Origin: Selenomonas sp963528755
GTDB taxonomy: Bacteria; Bacillota; Negativicutes; Selenomonadales; Selenomonadaceae
Direction of reading: 5' to 3'
NCBI RefSeq assembly: GCF_963528755.1
Contig: NZ_CAURXA010000001.1
Span: 124,001 to 188,000, forward strand
DNA: 64,000 nt
Part shown: positions 9,374 to 15,935 of the stretch, piece after piece
How the letters are laid out: every line of letters starts with the position of its first letter
How positions within the stretch are numbered: the stretch's first letter is position 1
Translations under genes and position numbers: made by a program
The notes under the pieces: model-generated
What the model was told of the DNA's origin: nothing
Databases searched by the model: none
Seen by the model: the letters and a program-made list of their open reading frames with translations, nothing else

Positions 9374-9724
9374 ATATTCATACCGTCTTTGATACAATCG
9401 CATATTGCACAAAAAGCCCGAAACCGCATGGTACAAGCGGTCTCGGACTTTTTGTGTTTTTTTGCGAAGCACGCGGAGGTCACTGAAGCTTTGGAAGGAG
9501 TCAAATTTTACTTTCCCCCACCACATCATCCTTGGGAACGAGGATCAAACGAGAATACAAATGGACTGCTTCGCGAATACTTTCCTAAAGGACAAGACAT
9601 CACCGACATACCGGATGCATACATTCAGGAGATGTTTGATAAATTAAATCGACGTCCACGCAAATGCCTAGGATACAGAACTCCCTACGAGGTCTATTAT
9701 TCAAAGACGTTGCACTTGACTTGA
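9374..9724 (+). mobile_element. IS30-family transposase remnant (C-terminal end)
   Basis: Immediately after the hsdM break the reading frame passes through a terminator-like hairpin, then from about 9465 encodes the C-terminal end of an IS30-family DDE transposase. The visible hallmarks are FYFPPPHHPWERGSNENTNG, LREYFPKG and LNRRPRKCLGYRTPYEV, ending with LHLT and TGA at 9722-9724. The catalytic Glu is the E of NENTNG in this family. The N-terminal two thirds are absent. Since the remnant abuts truncated hsdM, an IS30 element probably took part in the event that split the restriction locus (inference). Confidence 0.8.
9408..9463 (+). terminator. Strong hairpin with T tract at the IS30 remnant
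   Basis: Two arms of 20 bases (9408-9427 and 9437-9456) pair at 18 of 20 positions around a 9-base loop and are followed by a T-rich run to 9463. It reads as an intrinsic terminator that would stop transcription coming from sbcDC-hsdM. Confidence 0.6.
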
Positions 9725-9748
9725 CAATTCACGTCACAAAAGTATAAC
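9721..9748 (+). promoter_or_regulatory. Promoter at the IS30 remnant end, reading into the chemoreceptor
   Basis: Consensus TTGACA at 9721-9726, a 16-base spacer and TATAAC at 9743-9748. The -35 box overlaps the IS30 transposase stop, so the promoter is partly made of insertion-sequence DNA. It points at the chemoreceptor gene. A second possible -10 (TATAAT, 9778-9783) lies downstream without a good -35. Confidence 0.6.
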
Positions 9749-9817
9749 ATAGGAACCGTGCGCATGTTTTGCCCCGGTATAATAGCTTCACGTTATGCAA
9801 GAAAGGTTCTGAAAGCA

Positions 9818-11482
9818 ATGTCTATCCGCGTCAAACTCCTCTCCATTCTCATCACGCTCTTTGTCTTCATCGTTGCGCTCGTCGGATTCAACTTCCACAC
9901 GTTCGATCAGCTCAAGGGCGACTCGCCGATGGTGAACGCTTCCGGCTCGCTGCGCATGAAGGCGTACCAGCTATCGTGGCTCTCCGCGCGCCTCGTCTCG
10001 GCGGACGGCGCGGATGCCGAGACGATCCGAAAAAATATTGAGGAATTTATCGCCCAGTACGACAAGATCCTCAAAGGGCTCGATGCGGGTGATCCTGCGC
10101 TGAACCTCACGAAAACGGAAGATCCTGCCGCACGTGCGCAGCTCGATGTGGTAAAGCCGCGCTGGGAGGCCTACCGCGCGCAGGTCACCGCCGTGATGAA
10201 CGCGGACACCCCCGAGGCACGCGCATCAGCGGACGCCAAGGTCGCCGCCTCGGTTGCAGACTACGTTGCCGAGGTCAATAAGCTCGTCGGCGCGTACGAT
10301 GCCGCAAGCCAGGAAAAGATCGCCGCCTCCAAGACCGTACAGGAGATCGTCATCCTGCTCGCCCTCATCATCGTAGGCGGTGCATTTTTCGTCATATTCA
10401 CGCAGATTCTCCGCCCGCTCGCCATGCTGACACACTCTTTTGCAGATATCGCAGAGGGCGACGGCGATCTCACACAGCGGATGCACGCCGAGCGCGACGA
10501 TGAGATCGGGCAGATCGTGCAGTATTTCAACAAATTTGTCGCGAATTTGCAGACCATCATGCGCGGCGCACAGGACGCCGCCGAGCAGGTCTCCGCACTC
10601 TCGACGAACCTCTCGCAGGCGAGCAGCGAAAGCAGCCGTGCCGTCGAACATGTCGCGCACATCATTACGGATGTCGCGGGCGACGCGAACGCACAGAATG
10701 CAGACATGCAGGGGCTTGCCGACCGGGTCACTGCGATTGCGGGCAACATGACGCAGATGCTTGACTATGCGCAGCATTCGTCCGAACTCTCGGTCGGATC
10801 GAAGGAGAATGCGGAAGCAGGACGCACGAACGTCAGCAATGTCTCGGCGCAGACGGATCGACTGCGCGGCATCGTTGACGAGATGAACGAAAATGTCCGG
10901 ACGCTCACCCAATACGCGGAGGACATCAACCAGATCGTCGACATCATCAAGGAACTCTCCGGGCAGACCAACCTCCTCGCCCTCAACGCCGCCATCGAGG
11001 CCGCACGCGCGGGAGAGTCGGGACGCGGCTTTGCCGTCGTTGCCGAGGAGGTGCGCAAACTCGCCGAGAACTCCGGCAATGCCGCCGATGAGGTGACGAA
11101 AAAAATTGCCGACATCCGCGGTCAAGTCACGCAGACGCGCACGGCAAACGATACGCTCGTGCGCGAGCTCGACGAGATCATCACCGTTGTGAAGGGGCTC
11201 ACAGGCGCACTTGACACCATCCTGGAGAGCTCGCGCGCCAGTGCCGACGCCGTTGCCGAGATCAGCGCGCTCAGCCGCTCGACTTCGTCCGATACGAAGG
11301 ACATGGAGACAACGACGCAGGGCGTCGCAAAGAGCGCCACGCATATCGCGAGTCTTTCCGAGGACTCCGCCGCCGCCATCGAGCAGCAAACCGCTTCCAT
11401 CGAAGAGTTCACCGCCACCGCCGAAAACCTCGCACAGCTCGCGGCGAACCTCGAGGGGCTGGTCGGCAAGTTTAAGGTATGA
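9818..11482 (+). CDS. Methyl-accepting chemotaxis protein
   Basis: A 554-residue transmembrane chemoreceptor that would control a CheA kinase. An N-terminal membrane helix (about 6-26) is followed by a periplasmic helical sensor of the PilJ/NarX type (ASGSLRMKAYQLSWLSARL resembles the P-box), a second helix (about 172-195, VILLALIIVGGAFFVIF), HAMP, and a methylation/signalling bundle. The hairpin tip SGQTNLLALNAAIEAARAGE begins near residue 381 and GRGFAVVAEEVRKLAE follows. ATG 9818 gives a normal N-terminus; an upstream in-frame ATG at 9758 lies near the promoter start site. No che genes are nearby. The gene is cargo between the broken hsdM and hsdS. Confidence 0.88.
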   Translation: MSIRVKLLSILITLFVFIVALVGFNFHTFDQLKGDSPMVNASGSLRMKAYQLSWLSARLVSADGADAETIRKNIEEFIAQYDKILKGLDAGDPALNLTKTEDPAARAQLDVVKPRWEAYRAQVTAVMNADTPEARASADAKVAASVADYVAEVNKLVGAYDAASQEKIAASKTVQEIVILLALIIVGGAFFVIFTQILRPLAMLTHSFADIAEGDGDLTQRMHAERDDEIGQIVQYFNKFVANLQTIMRGAQDAAEQVSALSTNLSQASSESSRAVEHVAHIITDVAGDANAQNADMQGLADRVTAIAGNMTQMLDYAQHSSELSVGSKENAEAGRTNVSNVSAQTDRLRGIVDEMNENVRTLTQYAEDINQIVDIIKELSGQTNLLALNAAIEAARAGESGRGFAVVAEEVRKLAENSGNAADEVTKKIADIRGQVTQTRTANDTLVRELDEIITVVKGLTGALDTILESSRASADAVAEISALSRSTSSDTKDMETTTQGVAKSATHIASLSEDSAAAIEQQTASIEEFTATAENLAQLAANLEGLVGKFKV

Positions 11483-11505
11483 TATTGCAATCGTCCGACA
11501 CATAG

Positions 11506-11542
11506 AAAAGAGCGCAGGCAACAATGTCCGCGCTCTTTTTTT
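11506..11542. terminator. Bidirectional intrinsic terminator
   Basis: Ten-base arms (11506-11515 and 11530-11539) form a GC-rich stem flanked by A and T runs. It lies between the convergent chemoreceptor and MATE genes and can serve both. Confidence 0.85.
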
Positions 11543-11563
11543 ATGCCGGAACAGGTTCGCGTC

Positions 11564-12970
11564 TCAGAGCTCTTTGGTCAGCCAAATGCCTTTACCGATG
11601 CGGTACTGTGTCAAGAGCATCTTGAGCGCTTCGTCGATGAGCAGCGCGCCCCATATCCCATAGAGCCCCATCCCGAGGGGAAAGGCTAAAACATATGCAA
11701 TGCCGGAGCGCAGGATCGCGCTGACAAAGAGCGAATACTGCGCGATGAAGCGGCTGTCCCCCGCCCCGCGCAGTGTGCCCGCAAGCACCTGCGCCTGCGT
11801 CTGCGGCACGACGAGAACAGCGACAATGGCGAGGATGCCCGCACCGAGCGCGACGGCATCCATGTCTGCAATCATCGCGGAAAAAATTGTTCCGCGCAGC
11901 AGCAGAATCGCGGCGGCGACGGCGAGCGAGATGATAAGCCCCGACTTTTGCGCCGCTTTCATATAGAGACGCGCGAGGTCGCGGCGCTTCTCCCCGAGCT
12001 TTCGCCCGGCAAAGGATGCGCTTGCCGTACTCATGCCGCGCCCGAAATAATAATAGAGATCCCACAGGATGATGCAGTAGTGGTGCGTCCTGACGGCAAC
12101 CGTGCCGAGCTCGGCGATCAGGCGGGCAAAGACGAGCAGTCCGAACCGCTCAAAGATCTGCTCCAGGAAGGAATTCGTGCCGACCTCCAGCACGGGGGAC
12201 AGGGTTTTCCGCTCGAAGGCAAATGTTCCCTGCTCGCGCAGATCGACGCCTTCTTGTCGCTGCCGGAGCACGGCATAGAGGAGGACGAGGACGATCACCG
12301 CTTCCCCGATGATCGTCGCGATCGCCGCGCCCTTGATCTCCATCCGCGGGAAGCCGAATGCGCCGAAGATCAGCACATAGTTCAGGCAGACGTTGACGAG
12401 GTTTCCTGCGACGCTCGCCTGCAGGATGATCTTCGTTTGCCCGATGCCGATCTGCACGGCAGTGAGGATCGCCGACATCGCCTTGAAAAACAGCGCGCCG
12501 ATCAGATATGTGAAATAGACGAGCGCGTATCTGATGTATTCGTCGTTCGCGCCCATGAGCCGCAGAATCTCTTCGCGGTATATATAGCCAAGGCTCGCAA
12601 GCACGGCGTAGACCGGAACGGTCAGCGCCAGCGACTGCTTGATGCAGCTGTTGAGCGAGCGGTAGTCGCGCGCGCCTTTTCTGCGCGCAGTGACCGCCGT
12701 GACACCCGTGCCGAGCGCCTTGCCGAACATCTGCATGAGCATCTTCGGCTGGCTGACGATCCCGATCGCCGCCGCCTGCGCGATGCCGAGACTCCCGACC
12801 ATGACGAGATCCGCGAGCAGGATGAGGTTGATGAAGATGCCCTTGAGCGCCGTCGGCCACGCCACGCGCCAATAATCCCGGTACAGCGCCTTTGCCGGCG
12901 GGATATTGCCCTGTTTTTCACCTGCACCCAAATGGGGTTCGAGTGCAAAGAACCGTACGATCGGATTCAT
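11564..12970 (-). CDS. MATE-family multidrug/sodium antiporter
   Basis: A 468-residue protein with about 12 hydrophobic segments in two related halves, the architecture of MATE exporters that expel cationic drugs or metabolites with Na+ or H+. Segments such as ALKGIFINLILLADLVMVGSLG near the N-terminus and AGRKLGEKRRD between later helices fit the family. The ATG at 12970 has GGGCGGGAC upstream. It is convergent with the chemoreceptor and lies nine bases downstream of an ABC ATPase tail on the same strand, so it may once have closed an iron-uptake operon. Substrate unknown. Confidence 0.88.
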   Translation of the reverse strand: MNPIVRFFALEPHLGAGEKQGNIPPAKALYRDYWRVAWPTALKGIFINLILLADLVMVGSLGIAQAAAIGIVSQPKMLMQMFGKALGTGVTAVTARRKGARDYRSLNSCIKQSLALTVPVYAVLASLGYIYREEILRLMGANDEYIRYALVYFTYLIGALFFKAMSAILTAVQIGIGQTKIILQASVAGNLVNVCLNYVLIFGAFGFPRMEIKGAAIATIIGEAVIVLVLLYAVLRQRQEGVDLREQGTFAFERKTLSPVLEVGTNSFLEQIFERFGLLVFARLIAELGTVAVRTHHYCIILWDLYYYFGRGMSTASASFAGRKLGEKRRDLARLYMKAAQKSGLIISLAVAAAILLLRGTIFSAMIADMDAVALGAGILAIVAVLVVPQTQAQVLAGTLRGAGDSRFIAQYSLFVSAILRSGIAYVLAFPLGMGLYGIWGALLIDEALKMLLTQYRIGKGIWLTKEL

Positions 12971-12979
12971 GTCCCGCCC

Positions 12980-13207
12980 TTATACTTCCGTGCGGCAGGG
13001 CGAAATAGGAACTATTACCGTATGCCCTGCGGCAGTTCGGCAGAACTCCACGTCCATCCGGTACACATCGCGGAACATGCGCTCCGTGAGGATGTCCTTG
13101 ACGGATCCCTCCGCATACAGCTTCTTTTCGTGCAGGACGACGACCTGATCTGCGGCGGATGCGAGCAGATTCAAATCGTGCAGGACGATAATGCTCGGCG
13201 AATGTAC
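12980..13207 (-). pseudogene. Siderophore/iron ABC ATPase, C-terminal fragment
   Basis: The minus strand reads HSPSIIVLHDLNLLASAADQ, then VVVLHEKKLYAEGSVKDIL and a short tail to the stop at 12980. This is the H-loop and C-terminal end of a FecE/FhuC-type ATPase of iron-siderophore or B12 importers. Walker A, the signature motif and Walker B are missing. It has no proper start and is cut at about 13207, where insertion-sequence-like DNA begins. The neighbouring permease and binding-protein genes expected in such an operon are not in the window. Confidence 0.75.
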
Positions 13208-13291
13208 AATCTAAGTGCAACAATTGTTGAAATAAAAGAATGACACAAGGGTGCTTCTGGTATAATGGTGGTTTTGATATTGTCAAGATCA
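13208..13291 (-). mobile_element. Possible right-end remnant of an IS30-like element
   Basis: Read on the minus strand, the end of this stretch encodes LLFQQLLHLD, similar to the last codons of IS30 transposases. The DNA word TTGCACTT followed by an ATTC-ending segment is shared with the end of the remnant at 9710-9730. It lies between the truncated ABC gene and the IS3 element. The match is short, so this is tentative. Confidence 0.3.
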
Positions 13292-13317
13292 GTTGACAAA
13301 TTCCCCACAAGGAAATG
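13292..13317 (+). repeat. IS3 element left terminal inverted repeat
   Basis: This 26-base end matches the reverse complement of 14600-14625 at about 21 positions. It lies just beyond the orfB stop codon. Confidence 0.7.
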
Positions 13318-13322
13318 AAATC

Positions 13323-14231
13323 TTAAGAAACTACGTCCAGGGAATCATAGAACTGTTGGCGTTTCACCATCGGAGGAAGTCCGCCATTTCTTGAACAAAT
13401 TCGGCGGTTGTTCCAATAGCTCATGAAATATCGCCAAATTAACACCTTCAATTCTTCCGTCGTCACCTTTTGCGTGTCATAACGACCATAAAGCAGTTCC
13501 GACTTCATTCGAGCCCACATGCTCTCACAGCGTGCGTTGTCATGACAGCGACCACCAGCGCTGTTCATGCTTTGCTGAATCCCGTAGTCTTGAACAGCTT
13601 TTCGATATAACTGACTCGTATATTGGCTGCCGCGATCGGAATGCAGAATTGCCCCTTTGAGTTTCGGATAGGAAAGCATAGCGTTAGCGAGCATCTTGAC
13701 ACACAAGGGGGCTTTCATGTTCGTATCCACGGAAAGACCGAGTACACCAGAGTCAAAGCAATCGAAGAGCGCTGAAATATAGAGTTTTCCATCACATGCC
13801 TTGATTTCCGTCACGTCCGTAATGCATTTGGAAAGAGGCGTATCGGCATGAAAATCGCGCCGCAGAAGATCTTCCGACATTTGTGCCGCTCGATCTGCTT
13901 TGGTGATACCGTTCGGCTTTCGGTTGGGGCGATGGCTAAGTCCGATTTCTTCCATGACGCGGTAAACCGTTCGCCCGCTCGGGATATGGACGCCTTCCGG
14001 CTGCTTGATTTTGAGTGCTTGCCACATGCGGATTCTTCCGTAGGTGTCATTGCATTCATCCTCCGCATGAATCTGCATCATGGCATCGGCTAGCGCCTGA
14101 TATTTCCACGGACGATCTTTGTTTGACAAGTACTGATAGAATCCCTGCCTCGTGATATCGAGAATCTTGCAATAGAAGCTGATGTTTCCTTTGATTGCGC
14201 CATCTGAGGTCTTGATCGCGATGAAATTCAT
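13323..14231 (-). CDS. IS3-family transposase OrfB (DDE integrase)
   Basis: A 302-residue transposase catalytic subunit. An N-terminal HTH_21-like part (ISFYCKILDITRQGFYQYL) precedes an rve integrase core. The catalytic triad is visible as D in ITDVTE, D in LHSDRGSQYTS and E in NARCESMWARMKSE, with the usual spacing of about 35 residues between the last two. ATG 14231 overlaps the orfA stop by four bases, so expression here looks coupled by overlap. The A-rich stretch before it is only five A long, too short for a typical -1 slippage site. Confidence 0.92.
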   Translation of the reverse strand: MNFIAIKTSDGAIKGNISFYCKILDITRQGFYQYLSNKDRPWKYQALADAMMQIHAEDECNDTYGRIRMWQALKIKQPEGVHIPSGRTVYRVMEEIGLSHRPNRKPNGITKADRAAQMSEDLLRRDFHADTPLSKCITDVTEIKACDGKLYISALFDCFDSGVLGLSVDTNMKAPLCVKMLANAMLSYPKLKGAILHSDRGSQYTSQLYRKAVQDYGIQQSMNSAGGRCHDNARCESMWARMKSELLYGRYDTQKVTTEELKVLIWRYFMSYWNNRRICSRNGGLPPMVKRQQFYDSLDVVS

Positions 14232-14566
14232 GCGTTCGTTTTTGTTGACTTCAGACGGCTGGCGGCGAAAAAAGCGCTTGCTTCTTCCAGAAAGTCGTTC
14301 TCTTTCTTTAGCCGCCGAATCTCTTTATCCTGCGCTTTGAGTTGTGCACGAAGCTGGGTGATTTCTTCATGCAGGGACATGGCGCTCGTGGGTGTTTGTG
14401 TACCGTGTCCAAGATCAAGATATCCCATACGGTGGGCACGGCTCCACGTGTACATGGTGTTTTTTGAAATCCCCAATTCACTAGCAGCCTTCGCCTGACC
14501 GATTTCTTGGGCGAGTTTTACTGCTTGAACTTTGAACTTGTGATCATATTGCTTGTTTGTTGCCAT
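14228..14566 (-). CDS. IS3-family transposase OrfA (helix-turn-helix)
   Basis: A 112-residue DNA-binding subunit. The HTH lies in the first 50 residues (DHKFKVQAVKLAQEIGQAKA, then ASELGISKNTMYTWSRAH). A C-terminal leucine-zipper-like coil follows (LHEEITQLRAQLKAQDKEIR), which normally mediates OrfA-OrfAB contact. Start ATG 14566 has GGAGAGG upstream on the minus strand. Confidence 0.9.
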   Translation of the reverse strand: MATNKQYDHKFKVQAVKLAQEIGQAKAASELGISKNTMYTWSRAHRMGYLDLGHGTQTPTSAMSLHEEITQLRAQLKAQDKEIRRLKKENDFLEEASAFFAASRLKSTKTNA

Positions 14567-14599
14567 TTTGACCTCTCCTTCTCAGCGTTAATTATACAT

Positions 14600-14625
14600 C
14601 AATTCCTTGCGAAGAAGTTGTCAAC
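14600..14625 (-). repeat. IS3 element right terminal inverted repeat
   Basis: Partner of 13292-13317, located upstream of orfA. The hsdS fragment begins within a few bases outside it. Confidence 0.7.
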
Positions 14626-15125
14626 TTTATTTATACAACATCAGAATATTATATGACGCCATTCAACACATACATCCTTCTAGTATAAAGAGCAGTCTAT
14701 ATCCTGCAAATTCTCTTTTGATGGCAACCACTGCCACGATCGGCGAATATGCGTTACTTATGAAGCCATCTTTATCTAACCAGCAAATGACAAATTTCTC
14801 GATAAAGGAGGGATTTCAAGAAATACTTAACATAAAATTCGCGTTTTATTATTTTCATGTGCTTGCAGTGTGGTGCAAGAAGAACGCCAACCAGAGAGGT
14901 GGAATGCCAATTATTACTGTTGCAAAACTAAAGACCTTTTCATTCCCCATCCCACCGCTCGAAGTCCAGGCAAAAATCGTCTCCATCCTCGATCGTTTCG
15001 ACACGCTCTGTAATGATCTCACGCAGGGCCTCCCCGCCGAGATCGCCGCACGCAAGAAGCAGTATGAATACTACCGTGACCGACTGCTGACCTTTCCAAG
15101 AAGCAAGCTCGAAGAGCGCAGCTGA
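14626..15125 (+). pseudogene. hsdS: Type I specificity subunit HsdS, C-terminal fragment
   Basis: The frame ending at TGA 15123-15125 encodes the second half of an HsdS protein: the target-recognition domain part ANSLLMATTATIGEYALL with SNQQMTNFSIKEG, then the conserved helix region FPIPPLEVQAKIVSILDRFD and IAARKKQYEYYRDRLL. The first recognition domain and the central conserved region are missing. The fragment begins at the end of the IS3 element and has no start of its own. It cannot specify a bipartite target. It is slightly richer in A+T than the flanking genes, common for recognition domains. Confidence 0.82.
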
Positions 15126-15241
15126 TTGGCGAAAAGGTCGTATGCGAAAACGCCCCAAGAGCGCAAGCCGAAAGCGCGGCGCGATTGGCAGGCGTTGAAA
15201 GATAGCAACGATATAGGAACACGGCAAGCGATATGATAGAT

Positions 15242-15273
15242 TTGATTATATTCCTCAAAAGGAATATAATCAA
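15242..15273 (+). promoter_or_regulatory. Palindromic promoter/operator of the toxin-antitoxin pair
   Basis: A perfect 13-base inverted repeat (15242-15254 and 15261-15273, 6-base loop) contains TTGATT at 15242-15247 and TATAAT at 15265-15270, exactly 17 bases apart. Both promoter boxes therefore lie inside the palindrome. This is the arrangement expected when the HTH antitoxin (or toxin-antitoxin complex) represses its own promoter. Confidence 0.65.
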
Positions 15274-15290
15274 GCTGAGGAGCTGTTTTG

Positions 15291-15639
15291 GTGTTTGAAA
15301 TAATTTTTTTCTCAACTGATTCTGGGAAACAACCAGTGAAAGAGTTTCTTGATGAATTGGATGTCAAGATGAGAAACAAGATTCTTGATAATCTCAAACA
15401 TTTGCAGATTCACGGGACGTTCTTGCGTGAACCCTATTCCAAGCCGTTGGGGGATGGGATTTTTGAACTCCGGACAAGATGGGGAAAAGATATTTACGCG
15501 CGTGCTGTATTTCTTCTTTGCGGAAAAGAGGATAGTTTTAACGCATGGATTCATTAAGAAAACGCAGAGGACTCCGGTACGAGAAATCGAACGTGCGAAA
15601 AGATATCGTGTGATTTATTGCGAGAGAGAGGGGAAATGA
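15291..15639 (+). pseudogene. RelE/HigB-type toxin, frameshifted
   Basis: From GTG 15291 (GAGGAG nine bases upstream) the frame encodes a HigB/phage Gp49-like toxin: FEIIFFSTDSGKQPVKEFLD, then FLREPYSKPLGDGIFELRTRWGKDI. After the Arg codon at 15501-15503 this frame drifts to a stop at 15557. The family-like continuation (LYFFFAEKRIVLTHGFIKKT, then REIERAKRYR) is in the frame starting at 15505 and ends with TGA at 15637-15639. A two-base deletion in a GTGTG run, or one extra base, at about 15503-15506 would explain it. Together the pieces give about 116 residues, the normal size. The toxin is probably inactive unless this is a sequence error or recoding. Confidence 0.75.
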
Positions 15640-15640
15640 C

Positions 15641-15913
15641 ATGGACGATTTAGATCGCTATATTGCAGAGCAGATGAAAGATCCCGCTTTTCGCGAAGAA
15701 CACGAACGGACACGTTTGGAATTTGCCCTTACAGAACTTCTTATTACGGCACGCATGGAGCAGGATTTGACGCAAAAAGAATTGGCGGAGAAATCGGGGG
15801 TTCGCCAATCGAACATCAGTCGCATTGAAAAAGGACAGGCGATGCCGTCTTTGGTGACGCTCGATAAGATTGCAAAGGCACTGGGAAAGGAAGTCCGAGT
15901 GAGTTTTGTCTGA
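15641..15913 (+). CDS. HigA-type antitoxin (XRE HTH)
   Basis: A 90-residue protein with an N-terminal extension and a Cro/C1-type helix-turn-helix (about 33-86: LTQKELAEKSGVRQSNISRI, then MPSLVTLDKIAKALG). Such proteins neutralise the RelE/HigB toxin encoded just before and repress the operon. ATG 15641 starts one base after the toxin remnant's stop, behind GAGAGAGAGGGG. The gene is intact although its toxin is frameshifted. Its end lies just before the hsdR start. Confidence 0.82.
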   Translation: MDDLDRYIAEQMKDPAFREEHERTRLEFALTELLITARMEQDLTQKELAEKSGVRQSNISRIEKGQAMPSLVTLDKIAKALGKEVRVSFV

Positions 15914-15935
15914 TGGGGGTGAGGAGGTCAGTATA

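Larger units (their letters stand above)
13292..14625 (-). mobile_element. Complete IS3-family insertion sequence (1334 bp)
   Basis: The element is bounded by imperfect 26-base inverted repeats (13292-13317 and 14600-14625, about 21 of 26 matching, outer sequence GTTGACAA). Two overlapping minus-strand genes, orfA and orfB, fill the space. Both look intact, so it may be active. No direct target repeat is evident: the left flank is ABC/IS30-like debris and the right flank is hsdS. That suggests a deletion or recombination at the element rather than simple insertion. Confidence 0.8.

Noticed and set aside
14228..14240. Programmed -1 frameshift between the IS3 orfs
   Set aside because: The A run is only five bases and the genes overlap by ATGA, which suffices for coupled translation.
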